A stretch of DNA of 46,109 bases from Microcaldota archaeon. Its GTDB lineage: Archaea > Micrarchaeota > Micrarchaeia > Anstonellales > Bilamarchaeaceae. Both the position numbers and the translations under genes were made by a program. The notes below the pieces were generated by a model. The model was not told the origin of the DNA. It was given only the letters and a program-made list of their open reading frames with translations, and searched no databases. The DNA is taken from positions 1-46,109 of the forward strand of contig JAGVWJ010000017.1 in assembly GCA_018304385.1 (NCBI GenBank), in the 5' to 3' direction. Shown in pieces: positions 30,238-38,500 of the stretch (the first letter of the stretch is position 1; each line of letters starts with the position of its first letter).

Positions 30238-32151
30238 TTACCTTTCCAGTCCATATTTTTTATAAATTCCATCAATCTTTTCTATTTCTTCAGGTGTAGC
30301 GTCGATCCAGTTCGAATCTTTATAAATTGTTTTCAGTTCCTCCTGGTTTGTTCCGCAGAATATCGGCTCTTTTCTTTTAAATTCATCAAAGCTATGTGGA
30401 TAAGCCAATGCACATTTTGGATTTTCTGCCGTGCTTAGTCCATTTGCCTTGCCTATGGTTGACATCAATTGAACAAGTGTTCTTTTGAATAGTTCAGATT
30501 CATTCTCTGGTTCATTATTGAAGGCTCCTGTAAATCTGTAATAAGATACAACTCCTGTTTTACCATCGCTATTGCCAAAAACATAATTTGTGGTTTCAGC
30601 AGTTATGTCCTTAGAGGTTATCGCAAAAACATTGTCTCTATCATCATATCCTTCTTTTAGATAGCCCTCTATTATCTCTACGTAATACTGGTTCCTTAGG
30701 CTATTGTAAGCATTCATTGGGGGTTCTGAAACTTCAAGAACCTCAAATTTAAACTTAAACTTGTCATTCAAAATAGTAGCAAGGTCTAAAGCAAAATTTT
30801 TATCAACATCCATTGGAACAAGATAAATTGTTTTATTTACATAACTATACTTTTCAAAAACCTCTGCCTTCACTGGTAAATCCTTAGTTTCATCTGTTGG
30901 TTTTAGTTTTTCAATAATCGCATCCAGTTGTTTTATAGTTCCTAAATCATTAGCGTAAATCTTTTTCGCCTTTTCGTATACTTCTATATATCTTCTTTGC
31001 TGCACATTATCAAGTTTGTTAGTTTTCTCAATTGCAAGATCAATGAATTTTTTAGCATTCGTACCATCTGTCTTATCATAGTAATAATTTGCAAGAGCCC
31101 AGTACGCCTCTATTGGTGTTTGATCCCTGTTAAATTCTATAGATCTTAGTAGCGCTTGTGCCATTTGTTCTGTTTCATTTTTCTTGGCGTGCTCACCAGC
31201 TTTTATTATGTATATCTGGCCGGCAGCAACTTGTTTTTCTGGATCATCAGGATCAAGTTCTAATGTATCTTCTATAGAATCTGCTGCTTTCTGATAGTTG
31301 CCGAGTTCAGCATAATTCAAAGCAGAGTAGTAATAAGCAAGAGATTTCTTGTTATCAATATTAAGCGCCTGCTCACAGTATTCAACTGATTTTAAGAACT
31401 CTCTTTTGCTATAAAATAGTTCACATAATCTTGCGTAAGCATTTGGATTTTTGGGCTCTTTCTCTAATGCCGCCTCGTAATATTTTTGCGCATTAGTATA
31501 ATCACGTTTGTTTAGAGAGGTAATTCCTTTGACAACATATGCGTCACCGATCGTCTGATCTTCTCTTATCACATCATCCAGTATCCCTTCAGTTATTTTA
31601 GGCTCTGAATTTATATTTTCAGCTGAAATATTTACCATTATACTTAGCAATATTCTTTTATTTTTCTTGTCCAACCCCATATCCATTGCTTTTTTTGCAT
31701 ACTGTCTGCCTTTATCTATCTGATTTGAATCCATATATGCTATGGCGGCTTGCGCGTATGTGAGTGATTGGGTATCATCTATTTCTAATGATTTTTCCAG
31801 ATAGTTAATCGCTTTAGTGTACTGGCCCTTATTATTTGCAATTAAGCCAAGCCATTGATATCCATCATAACCAGCGTCTTTCTTCTGAATTGAAATTTCA
31901 AATAGTTTTTCTGCTGTTAATTTGTCATCTTTATATTCATATAGGAATGCACCCTTATAGACGTATGGCGCAGCATAGTCAGGATATTTTTCTATGAGTT
32001 CATTGTATATATTTTCCGCTTTGTCGAATTGCGAATTATTTATGTAATTGTCAGCTTCCATAAGTTTTGCGTTTATCTCTTCTTCTGGCGAGCTAGATGT
32101 ACAGCCAATTAAAAATATAAACAAGAATAAGAACACCAGATCGATTTTCAT
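30238..32151 (-). CDS. TPR lipoprotein with a dead archaemetzincin domain
   Basis: The 637-aa protein has a lipoprotein signal (FIFLIGC, Cys17). Residues about 30-380 are tetratricopeptide repeats (for example AYVVKGITSLNKRDYTNAQK, and NYAELGNYQKAADSIEDTL). Residues about 440-605 align with archaemetzincins: IYLVPMDVD, the AYNSLRNQYY region, NVFAITSKDI, NYVFGNSDGKTGVVSYYRF, and NPKC plus FC near the end. The zinc motif HExxHxxGxxH is replaced by VQLMSTIGKAN (560-570): every metal and catalytic position is lost, while the L, T and G of the motif remain. It is therefore probably a binding, not proteolytic, domain. Third gene of the nth operon, start overlapping the 54-aa gene. Confidence 0.82.
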   Translation of the reverse strand: MKIDLVFLFLFIFLIGCTSSSPEEEINAKLMEADNYINNSQFDKAENIYNELIEKYPDYAAPYVYKGAFLYEYKDDKLTAEKLFEISIQKKDAGYDGYQWLGLIANNKGQYTKAINYLEKSLEIDDTQSLTYAQAAIAYMDSNQIDKGRQYAKKAMDMGLDKKNKRILLSIMVNISAENINSEPKITEGILDDVIREDQTIGDAYVVKGITSLNKRDYTNAQKYYEAALEKEPKNPNAYARLCELFYSKREFLKSVEYCEQALNIDNKKSLAYYYSALNYAELGNYQKAADSIEDTLELDPDDPEKQVAAGQIYIIKAGEHAKKNETEQMAQALLRSIEFNRDQTPIEAYWALANYYYDKTDGTNAKKFIDLAIEKTNKLDNVQQRRYIEVYEKAKKIYANDLGTIKQLDAIIEKLKPTDETKDLPVKAEVFEKYSYVNKTIYLVPMDVDKNFALDLATILNDKFKFKFEVLEVSEPPMNAYNSLRNQYYVEIIEGYLKEGYDDRDNVFAITSKDITAETTNYVFGNSDGKTGVVSYYRFTGAFNNEPENESELFKRTLVQLMSTIGKANGLSTAENPKCALAYPHSFDEFKRKEPIFCGTNQEELKTIYKDSNWIDATPEEIEKIDGIYKKYGLER

Positions 32152-32315
32152 TAACCTAACCCCAATTCCTCAAATTTCTTTGCTTTTTTCTTTGCGCTAT
32201 CTAGTTTTGCTAGTATATCATCCATGCTTTTCTTTGCTGCTTCGCTCTTAGTTTCGCCTTGAATTACTTGTATAAATGGCTCGCTTTCTTTTTTCTTTTT
32301 TTTATCTTCAGTCAT
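32151..32315 (-). CDS. Small charged protein, 54 aa, coupled to neighbours
   Basis: ATG 32315 follows the nth stop codon by one base and has AAGGAG nine bases upstream, lying inside the end of nth. The 54 codons encode a lysine- and glutamate-rich helical peptide (MTEDKKKKKESEPF start, AKKKAKKFEELGLG end). Its TAA shares an A with the ATG of the TPR lipoprotein gene (TAATG), a classic sign of translational coupling. Two-sided coupling makes it a real gene despite its size. No family recognised. Confidence 0.7.
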   Translation of the reverse strand: MTEDKKKKKESEPFIQVIQGETKSEAAKKSMDDILAKLDSAKKKAKKFEELGLG

Positions 32316-32316
32316 T

Positions 32317-32970
32317 TCATCTGCTCCTTTTTACTCCTATTCTTGGGCAATGATTTCGTATTTTACAAATGCTACACCAAGGACTAACTGGTTGGCAAAT
32401 TGTTTGCCCATACGCTACAAAGATCTTGTTTAAGCTTCTTAAATATTGCTTTGGTACAACTCGCATAAGTGATTGTTCAGTCTGCTCTGGTTTTTTGGTT
32501 TTTACTAAACCTAAACGATTTGCTATGCGATGTACATGTGTATCAACCCCTATCACATGTTTTCCAAAACATCTTGCTAAAACTATATTTGCAGATTTTC
32601 TACCTATCCCAGGCAAAGTTAGCAGTTCTTCAAGTGTATCTGGAACGCGCGAATTAAACTTTTCAATAAGCACATTACACGTTTTAATTAGATTTTTTGA
32701 TTTAACTCGATAAAATCCTACTCCATATAATAAAGTTTCGAGTTTTGAAGTTTTGAGTCCTGCGATTTTTTCTGGGGTATCAGCAACTGCGAATAATCGC
32801 TCAACTGCTCGCAAGGTTGTATCATCCTTTGTTCTTGCAGATAGCATAACAAAAACTAGGGCTCGAAATGGAGTTGTTTTAGCTGATTCAACGCGAAGCA
32901 CTGGCGCATTGCGCTCGCGCGCTTCGGTTTGCATTATTTTAAGGGCTGAACCTAGTTGAGATAATTTCAT
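32317..32970 (-). CDS. nth: Endonuclease III, DNA glycosylase/AP lyase
   Basis: The 217-aa enzyme removes oxidised pyrimidines and nicks the abasic site in base excision repair. The helix-hairpin-helix LTLPGIGRKSANIVL holds the catalytic lysine K125, and D143 in GVDTHVHR is the catalytic aspartate. The 4Fe-4S cluster ligands follow the classic spacing C192-x6-C199-x2-C202-x5-C208. Length is normal. The TATA box is 26 nt upstream (leaderless). It leads an operon with the 54-aa protein and the TPR lipoprotein; the functional link is not obvious. Confidence 0.95.
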   Translation of the reverse strand: MKLSQLGSALKIMQTEARERNAPVLRVESAKTTPFRALVFVMLSARTKDDTTLRAVERLFAVADTPEKIAGLKTSKLETLLYGVGFYRVKSKNLIKTCNVLIEKFNSRVPDTLEELLTLPGIGRKSANIVLARCFGKHVIGVDTHVHRIANRLGLVKTKKPEQTEQSLMRVVPKQYLRSLNKIFVAYGQTICQPVSPWCSICKIRNHCPRIGVKRSR

Positions 32971-32990
32971 AATATACTCGAGAGGGAAAG

Positions 32991-33000
32991 TTATTTATTA
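32991..33000 (-). promoter_or_regulatory. TATA box of the nth operon
   Basis: A TAATAAATAA box on the minus strand is centred about 26 nt before ATG 32970; it overlaps the stop of the upstream gene. Confidence 0.5.
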
Positions 33001-34134
33001 GTGGGTATGCTGCGAACTGCGCATATATACTTCATCTGCTTGTGTTACGAGACCTGCTTCAAGAAGCGCATCATAAGGAGAATTTTTGTAATGGTGATTT
33101 ATTAATCCACCTAATCCATTATTAAGAAAATCATCGTAAGTTATTTCTTTTGGTTCTTTCTCTAACCTCCAGATTAACCATTTACAAGCAACTAATCTAA
33201 TTTCTTTATCTTTATAAATAGATGGCGATTTCTCTATCCCCCAAGGATAAAACTTATCAGTTGCAAATCCAGTCCTAGCATGCTTTTTTATTTCATCTAG
33301 AGAATAAGCATAGTCTGCTTCTACTAATGCTAGATAAGGAGAATTTTTGTAATACTCACCTAATAACCCACCTAATCCATTATTATAAAAATCATCTACA
33401 GTTATATCTCTTGTATCTTTTTTTATCTTCCAGATTAGCCATTTACAAGCAGCTATTCTACTTTCTTTATATTCATAGATATGTGGAGCACTACTCATCT
33501 CCCAAGGATAAATTTTGTCAGTTTTAAATCCACTTTTAGCATGTTCTTTTATTTCCTCTAAAGAATAAGCATAACCAGCTTCCACTAATGCTAGGTAAGG
33601 AGAATTTTTGTAACGCTTTGATAATAATCCACTTAATCCATTACTCTCAAAATCATCTTTAGTTATTTCTTTAGGATTTTTATCTAAAAACTCTAGTAGT
33701 TTTTTTATTACAGTTACTCTAACTTCTCTATTTTTCCAATCAAAATTTCCAGGTTTTGTAATCAGGCCGTTATCATATAATTCTTCAGCCTTCTCTTGTT
33801 CCAGCATTATCGCTACTGTTTTAGCTACTGCATCTCTTATTTCTTGTTTAGTTAATTGTCTTCTTTCTTCTAATCTTGGTTCTCTTTTTCGATCACTTAC
33901 TGGTTCTCCGAATTCTAGGTTTTGTCTTACTTCTTGTGGCGCTAGCTCGGTATATCCTTTTTCAGTAATCCTATATTTCCCTCTATTTATAAAAAATAAA
34001 GCTAGCCAGCGTTTGAATTGTATTTGTTTGTCTATCTGATCCGGTGGCATTGGAACTAAGCTAAGCTGAGGACGACTTCTGCCGCTTTGTGGATTGGGCA
34101 CACGCGGTCTAACAGCTAGTAGTATAGAATGCAT
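32998..34134 (-). CDS. Repeat protein with NGLGGLL/SPY-ALxEAG units, copy A
   Basis: About 378 aa from ATG 34134, the start that matches a TATA box 26 nt upstream; a longer frame to 34203 overlaps the preceding gene. The N-terminal region (FKRWLALFFINRGKYRI, then a charged helix and EKAEELYDNGLI) is shared with the neighbour at 34172. Then come three units of about 80 residues containing ITxDDFxxNGLxGLLxxYYKNSPYLALVEAGYAYS-type patterns plus KIYPWEM and ACKWLIWKIKK segments. The C-terminus ends in YMRSSQHTH, shared with the partial gene at 45698. The motif recalls repeats linked to some homing-endonuclease-like and phage proteins; that link is weak. Confidence 0.75.
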   Translation of the reverse strand: MHSILLAVRPRVPNPQSGRSRPQLSLVPMPPDQIDKQIQFKRWLALFFINRGKYRITEKGYTELAPQEVRQNLEFGEPVSDRKREPRLEERRQLTKQEIRDAVAKTVAIMLEQEKAEELYDNGLITKPGNFDWKNREVRVTVIKKLLEFLDKNPKEITKDDFESNGLSGLLSKRYKNSPYLALVEAGYAYSLEEIKEHAKSGFKTDKIYPWEMSSAPHIYEYKESRIAACKWLIWKIKKDTRDITVDDFYNNGLGGLLGEYYKNSPYLALVEADYAYSLDEIKKHARTGFATDKFYPWGIEKSPSIYKDKEIRLVACKWLIWRLEKEPKEITYDDFLNNGLGGLINHHYKNSPYDALLEAGLVTQADEVYMRSSQHTH

Positions 34135-34154
34135 GGATTGATTGTGGTAACAAG

Positions 34155-34164
34155 GGATTAAAAA
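34155..34164 (-). promoter_or_regulatory. TATA box of repeat-protein copy A
   Basis: TTTTTAATCC on the minus strand is centred about 26 nt before ATG 34134, and lies before the end of the upstream gene. Confidence 0.5.
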
Positions 34165-34171
34165 GGTTTCA

Positions 34172-34699
34172 TTAATTAGGTTGATGTTCCTGGCATTCAG
34201 CAAGCGCTCTTTTTACAGATCCCTTATAGTGTCCTAACAATTTACTTAGTCCATACTCATGAAAATGCAGTTTGCTTATGACAGTAGGATCGTTTATCAC
34301 TTCAACAAATTTTCTCATTACAGCTATTCTATTCTGTTCATTGTCCCAATCAATGTATCTTATTCTTAATATCATTCCTTGATCGTAAAGTTCTTCTGCC
34401 TTACCTTCTGCAATTAATTCTGCAATCTTTTTTCGTGCAAGTGCCACTCTTTCATCTTCTTTAAGTACTGTTATGTCATCTGCTTTTCCAAAATTAGCAT
34501 ATGCCTTTTTCGCTAAGCAGTAACCACCCTGTTTGATAAAAAACAAATCTACCCATCTTTTGAATTCAGTTACTTTTTCTGACCTATCCGGTGCAGGTTT
34601 AAATGCGCCTGAAACATCCTTTGCAGTATGAGGGCTTAAATCACGCCCACCTGTTGCCCAATATATTCTAGTTGCATTTAATGCGCTAAACCTTCTCAT
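34172..34699 (-). CDS. Short paralogue of the repeat protein, copy B
   Basis: This 175-aa protein aligns with the N-terminal 190 residues of the neighbour downstream: FKRWVDLFFIKQGGYCL, GKAEELYDQGMI, and a single degenerate repeat YGLSKLLGHYKGSVKRALAE. It lacks the later repeats and the RSSxHTH tail. The pair probably arose by tandem duplication. Function unknown. Its stop is 3 nt... its end lies only a few bases before the promoter of copy A. The TlpA-like lipoprotein gene lies just upstream, 4 nt away. Confidence 0.68.
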   Translation of the reverse strand: MRRFSALNATRIYWATGGRDLSPHTAKDVSGAFKPAPDRSEKVTEFKRWVDLFFIKQGGYCLAKKAYANFGKADDITVLKEDERVALARKKIAELIAEGKAEELYDQGMILRIRYIDWDNEQNRIAVMRKFVEVINDPTVISKLHFHEYGLSKLLGHYKGSVKRALAECQEHQPN

Positions 34700-34703
34700 T
34701 TGA

Positions 34704-35846
34704 TCACAATATTTTTTCTTTGCTTAACTCTCTTACACGTTCTATAATATCATCTGCTTCATGGGCTCCAATTAATTGATGTCTAACAACACCAAAACGA
34801 TCAATAACAATAGTAAATGGCAATATTCTAACTGGTATAAAATCCAAAACCTCCATAGGCATATCTCCTAATCTGTAGGTTACTGGTGGCACAGTTATTC
34901 CTAGTGCCTGTCTCCAATCCCTATCCCCAGTTAGCTTAACATGAATTCCAATTACAGTAGCCATGCCTGTCTCATGAATGGCTTCTAAACCAGTCATTTC
35001 GTATTGACAAGGTGGGCAGTAATATCCCCAAATATTGATGATGACTGGTCTTTCAAATGGAGGGGTTAATGATATAAATCCAGGTTCAGCATAGGGATTT
35101 TTATTATCTATAATTATCTCTGGAAAATGTAAGCCAACTATGCTTTTATCAGAATTTATCTCTCCATAAATAGTAAAGAAAGCATTTATTATTCTAGCAT
35201 AAGGAAAGTTTTCTTCTCCTAACTTTGGCAACTCAGCAATAGCCATTTGATTTCTTCTAAATTTATCAATAATTATATTTACCACATAATCCAGTTTTTG
35301 AATGTTCCTGCCCTTTTTAATATCCTCCTCAACCGTATCGCCTTCTGCATGAAATCGTTCTAAGTTACTAGCCATATCATCGCTTTTATATGCAGCACGA
35401 AGCATATCCTTTATAGCTTCGCTGTATCGCCCCTCAACTACTTGCTGTGATTTGAAACCGTCACTGTATATCATAGATATTTTAATTAAATCACCAATTT
35501 CAGCAGCAACTCCAATGAATTTGAATCTTGCTTCTCCTTCTAATTTTTCTACATTTGATACTACTTTTTCAAATTCTAAAAATCCCTTTTCTACTCTATC
35601 TTCTACTGGGCCATCAGAAAGCCATATTTTTATTACTGGTTCAAATAGTTTTATTATTTCTTCATCAGAAATTGTTTTCTTTTTTTGTTCGGCAACATGT
35701 GTTGATATAGCAGCAGGCCTTTGAACAAATACTGGCGTTGCAGCACAACCCATTGTACTAGCTAAAAGTGCACCTGCAAGAAATCTGCCTAGCGGTTTTC
35801 TAGAGGTATGGCTATTAGTAAGCTGGTTAATATTTAGTTTTTTCAT
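34704..35846 (-). CDS. TlpA/ResA-like thioredoxin-fold lipoprotein
   Basis: The 380-aa protein has a long lipoprotein signal with lipobox ASTMGC (Cys34). Residues about 60-230 are a helical region of unknown role. Residues about 240-375 are a thioredoxin fold: VIINIWGYYCPPC with active-site C277-x2-C280, and the cis-proline P343 in ILPFTIVID, then FGVVRHQLIGAH. TlpA/ResA proteins exchange disulfides with exported proteins, which suits the many cysteine-rich secreted proteins in this window. TATA box 26 nt upstream. It is followed 4 nt later by repeat-protein copy B. Confidence 0.85.
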   Translation of the reverse strand: MKKLNINQLTNSHTSRKPLGRFLAGALLASTMGCAATPVFVQRPAAISTHVAEQKKKTISDEEIIKLFEPVIKIWLSDGPVEDRVEKGFLEFEKVVSNVEKLEGEARFKFIGVAAEIGDLIKISMIYSDGFKSQQVVEGRYSEAIKDMLRAAYKSDDMASNLERFHAEGDTVEEDIKKGRNIQKLDYVVNIIIDKFRRNQMAIAELPKLGEENFPYARIINAFFTIYGEINSDKSIVGLHFPEIIIDNKNPYAEPGFISLTPPFERPVIINIWGYYCPPCQYEMTGLEAIHETGMATVIGIHVKLTGDRDWRQALGITVPPVTYRLGDMPMEVLDFIPVRILPFTIVIDRFGVVRHQLIGAHEADDIIERVRELSKEKIL

Positions 35847-35866
35847 ACATTTTTATTGTGTGTAAA

Positions 35867-35876
35867 TATTTATAAA
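35867..35876 (-). promoter_or_regulatory. TATA box of the thioredoxin-fold lipoprotein gene
   Basis: TTTATAAATA on the minus strand is centred about 26 nt before ATG 35846. Confidence 0.6.
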
Positions 35877-36005
35877 TTAATGTAATTTAATTGTTTATTG
35901 GCCCGCCACACAACCTATTTAAACCTATGTAACATTTATCCCTCTTTATCCATAAAACGAAACATTTAAATATAAGGCTTGTGCAATTATAATTAGTGAT
36001 ATCCC

Positions 36006-36548
36006 ATGACATTAGCTCATACAGTAGTTAGAGGTAGCCCTCACAGGGACCCGAATGCACGAAGGTCAGCTTTCCTAAGGCCCCTAGTTCATACTAAGCC
36101 GAGTGTTGAAGATTTAATGAGATTAAAAGATGAAAGGATAAGAGAGGCACGAGTAAAGAGAGTAGCATCTGTTCTTAATGGCGAATTAGGTCACGTAAAT
36201 GAAGCGGCAAAATATGCATTGCTTGCAAGTAGATTATATGGTTCACGCAGTGAGGTTGAAGAATGGAAAACCGCAAAAGTTCAGGTATTTGATCAGAATA
36301 ATCAACACATTGTAGCAATTAATACAGATCCAAGAACAAGGTTGGTGATAAATACTATGACTAAAGTTGCTATGCTTATTGTCGCGCCAATTATGATCGG
36401 AACTGTTTTACGTTCTAGAAGAGATGAGGACGAGCAGGCGGTTTTAGAAAATGGTTTAGCGCTAATTAAGTTAGAGCTATCTAGAACAACCAATGGCATA
36501 CAAACAGCGCTTATAGAAGCGCAATGCATATTACAGGCTATTAGCTGA
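36006..36548 (+). CDS. Unrecognised 180-aa protein with one membrane segment
   Basis: No family recognised. The first 100 residues are basic and helical (LMRLKDERIREARVKRVASV, AAKYALLASRLYG). A hydrophobic helix follows at about 114-135 (VINTMTKVAMLIVAPIMIGT), then RSRRDEDE and a helical tail. This suggests a single-pass or membrane-associated protein. TTAAATATAA at 35967-35976 is a TATA candidate that would give a leader of about 8 nt. The next gene follows after 40 nt. Confidence 0.6.
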   Translation: MTLAHTVVRGSPHRDPNARRSAFLRPLVHTKPSVEDLMRLKDERIREARVKRVASVLNGELGHVNEAAKYALLASRLYGSRSEVEEWKTAKVQVFDQNNQHIVAINTDPRTRLVINTMTKVAMLIVAPIMIGTVLRSRRDEDEQAVLENGLALIKLELSRTTNGIQTALIEAQCILQAIS

Positions 36549-36588
36549 AATAAAAGCTTTTATGCCTTTCTAATCTTATTGTTATTTT

Positions 36589-37092
36589 ATGCAACTACTT
36601 AGACCTATTGTTATAGATCGATCTAGTCGAAGAGCTCAATTTCCGGATCCATTATCTGAGCGTGCAATTGTATTAAGAAATCTAAGAAGTGATGATGCAG
36701 ATGATAGAGGCGCAGCCATTTGCGCTGTTGTCAGATTATTAAATGAAAGAAAGAACGTACGTGCATATTTAGTTGACGTTATAAAGAGATTAGGCGATAA
36801 TGATGAGGCGGTTTGCCTAGCTGCAATAGACGCATTAGGCGATATTGCAGTGCATTCTAGAACACAATCGAGAAGGGCATTATTTCTAATTCGTAGGCTT
36901 GCACGAGGCAGTAATGAAGCGCTTATTAAAAATGCAGCATTTACTGTTGGCTGGATAGCAGAGCAGGGCGTTAACATTTCTTTTCTTGATGTCTGGCTTA
37001 TGAAACTCGCAGCTAATCCAGATCAAGAGGTTGCAGATGCAGGAAAATGGGCACTAGCTAAATGTCAGATACAACAGCGCTTTGTACAATAG
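36589..37092 (+). CDS. HEAT-repeat-like protein, 167 aa
   Basis: The chain is made of paired helices with the look of HEAT or ARM repeats: DDRGAAICAVVRLLNE, NDEAVCLAAIDALGDIAVH, ALIKNAAFTVGWIAEQG and DQEVADAGKWALAK. Such small HEAT proteins usually bind other proteins. No signal or membrane segment. AT-rich sequence with GCTTTTAT lies upstream. Its specific role is unknown. Confidence 0.7.
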   Translation: MQLLRPIVIDRSSRRAQFPDPLSERAIVLRNLRSDDADDRGAAICAVVRLLNERKNVRAYLVDVIKRLGDNDEAVCLAAIDALGDIAVHSRTQSRRALFLIRRLARGSNEALIKNAAFTVGWIAEQGVNISFLDVWLMKLAANPDQEVADAGKWALAKCQIQQRFVQ

Positions 37093-37131
37093 CTCAGTTT
37101 ACCAAACTTAACATCGAGTTTAACTTTGGTA

Positions 37132-37165
37132 CTACTATTATTAAAGTCGAATTTAGGAATAGTAG
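37132..37165. promoter_or_regulatory. Inverted repeat next to the DUF4143 ATPase promoter
   Basis: CTACTATT and AATAGTAG form perfect 8-bp arms around 18 nt and end exactly where the TATA box of the next gene begins. It could be an operator; nothing identifies the regulator. Confidence 0.35.
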
Positions 37166-37175
37166 CTATTTAAAT
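37166..37175 (+). promoter_or_regulatory. TATA box of the DUF4143 ATPase gene
   Basis: CTATTTAAAT is centred about 28 nt before ATG 37199. Confidence 0.5.
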
Positions 37176-37198
37176 ATGTTTCTATTGTATATAATACC

Positions 37199-38401
37199 AT
37201 GGATAATCAGTATATCGAACGTGAAGTTAAAGAAAAATTCGAAAGAATTTCTTCCATATACAATCTGGTAGCGTTAGTTGGACCACGGCAAACAGGGAAA
37301 ACAACTTTTCTTAAAAAGCTTCTAAGTGGGCCGGATAGCTCTTATATTAGCTTGGATGATCCGGATGCGAGAGAGCTGTTTGATGCGGATATTAAAAAAT
37401 TCGAAAATCAATATATTAAGGATTATAAAATCATTATTATTGATGAGGTTCAATATGGCAAAGATGCCGGGCTAAAGCTGAAATATCTGGCAGACAAACA
37501 CAAAAATAAAAAAATCTGGATAACTTCGTCCTCACAAATTATTTTGAGTAAAGAGGTTTTATCATGGCTGGTTGGTAGGGTATCTGTAATCAATATCTAC
37601 CCATTTTCACTAAACGAATTCCTGATATCAAAAAATCAAAAAGAGATTACTCCAACAATTCTACAAAGAAATATAACAGAGCATGTAATATATGGGGGGT
37701 ATCCAAAAGTAGTTCTTACTGAAGAAAGAGAAGCTAAGAAAACTCTTCTCAAGGACCTTTCTGAGACGATGATTCTAAAAGATATGGCAAAAACATTCTC
37801 AATTGAGGACGTTTCATCTTTGGAAAAAACATCAAGATATCTTTCTAATTTTATAGGAAATGTAATAATCTACGAAAATATTTCACGTGAAATTGGTATA
37901 TCTTTCCAGACGATAAAGAAATACCTAGATGCAATGGAGAAGAGCTATCTTATTATAAGATTACAGCCATTTTTTAATAATAAACTTAGTGAAGTAATTA
38001 AACATCCAAAATTATATTTTGTAGATACAGGGATGAGAAGTGCAATTGCAAATCAGTTTCCTATTTCACTTGAGAAAGAGGGTCCGCTTTTTGAAAATTA
38101 TATATTAAACGAAATCTTAAAAATGGGGTTCACAGTAAAATACTGGCTTACGAAAAGCAAGGCAGAAGTGGATTTTGTAATTGAAAAAGACAACGAGATT
38201 ATTCCTGTAGAAGTAAAAATAACCCCAACTGTCGGTAAGGTAGCTGTTAGTTTCAGGTCATTCATAGAGCGATATAAACCAAAAAGAGGTTTCATCGTTT
38301 ATTATAAAGGCGAGCACCAGGAAGTTGAGGTTAACGGATGCAAGGTTTTATTTACTGATATTTTAGGTTTGCAGAAGGTACTTATTAAATCCAGCGAATG
38401 A
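37199..38401 (+). CDS. AAA_14/DUF4143-family ATPase
   Basis: The 400-aa protein has the standard layout of this family: Walker A GPRQTGKT (28-35), Walker B IIIIDE ending at D82-E83, sensor-like IWITSSS, and a winged-helix region (ISREIGISFQTIKKYLDAME). The C-terminal DUF4143 part has a PD-(D/E)xK-like core, EVDFVIEKDNEIIPVEVK. These ATPases are common in archaea and bacteria, often in multiple copies and in mobile or accessory DNA; their substrate is unknown. Own promoter with a TATA box and an inverted repeat. Confidence 0.92.
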   Translation: MDNQYIEREVKEKFERISSIYNLVALVGPRQTGKTTFLKKLLSGPDSSYISLDDPDARELFDADIKKFENQYIKDYKIIIIDEVQYGKDAGLKLKYLADKHKNKKIWITSSSQIILSKEVLSWLVGRVSVINIYPFSLNEFLISKNQKEITPTILQRNITEHVIYGGYPKVVLTEEREAKKTLLKDLSETMILKDMAKTFSIEDVSSLEKTSRYLSNFIGNVIIYENISREIGISFQTIKKYLDAMEKSYLIIRLQPFFNNKLSEVIKHPKLYFVDTGMRSAIANQFPISLEKEGPLFENYILNEILKMGFTVKYWLTKSKAEVDFVIEKDNEIIPVEVKITPTVGKVAVSFRSFIERYKPKRGFIVYYKGEHQEVEVNGCKVLFTDILGLQKVLIKSSE

Positions 38402-38411
38402 GAGCGCTAGA

Positions 38412-38421
38412 ATATTTAAAT
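38412..38421 (+). promoter_or_regulatory. Orphan TATA-like box
   Basis: ATATTTAAAT would start plus-strand transcription near 38442, but only a 13-codon frame (ATG 38434) and a run of seven G follow before the convergent gene. It could serve a small RNA or be non-functional. Confidence 0.3.
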
Positions 38422-38500
38422 GCTGCTGGGAAAATGCAAGGATTCCTAAGAAAGAAGGATCGAAAAAGAAGTTGAGGGGGGGTTGGAAGTTTGCCTTATG

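Noticed and set aside
30238..32151. Active archaemetzincin protease
   Set aside because: The zinc-binding HExxHxxGxxH is absent; all ligand positions are substituted.
34135..34203. Longer N-terminus for repeat-protein copy A
   Set aside because: It overlaps the end of the upstream paralogue and spans the promoter that fits ATG 34134.
37131..37143. Shared operator between vapBC and the DUF4143 ATPase
   Set aside because: A 12-base TACTATTATTAA match exists, but the symmetry differs and such AT-rich matches are expected by chance.
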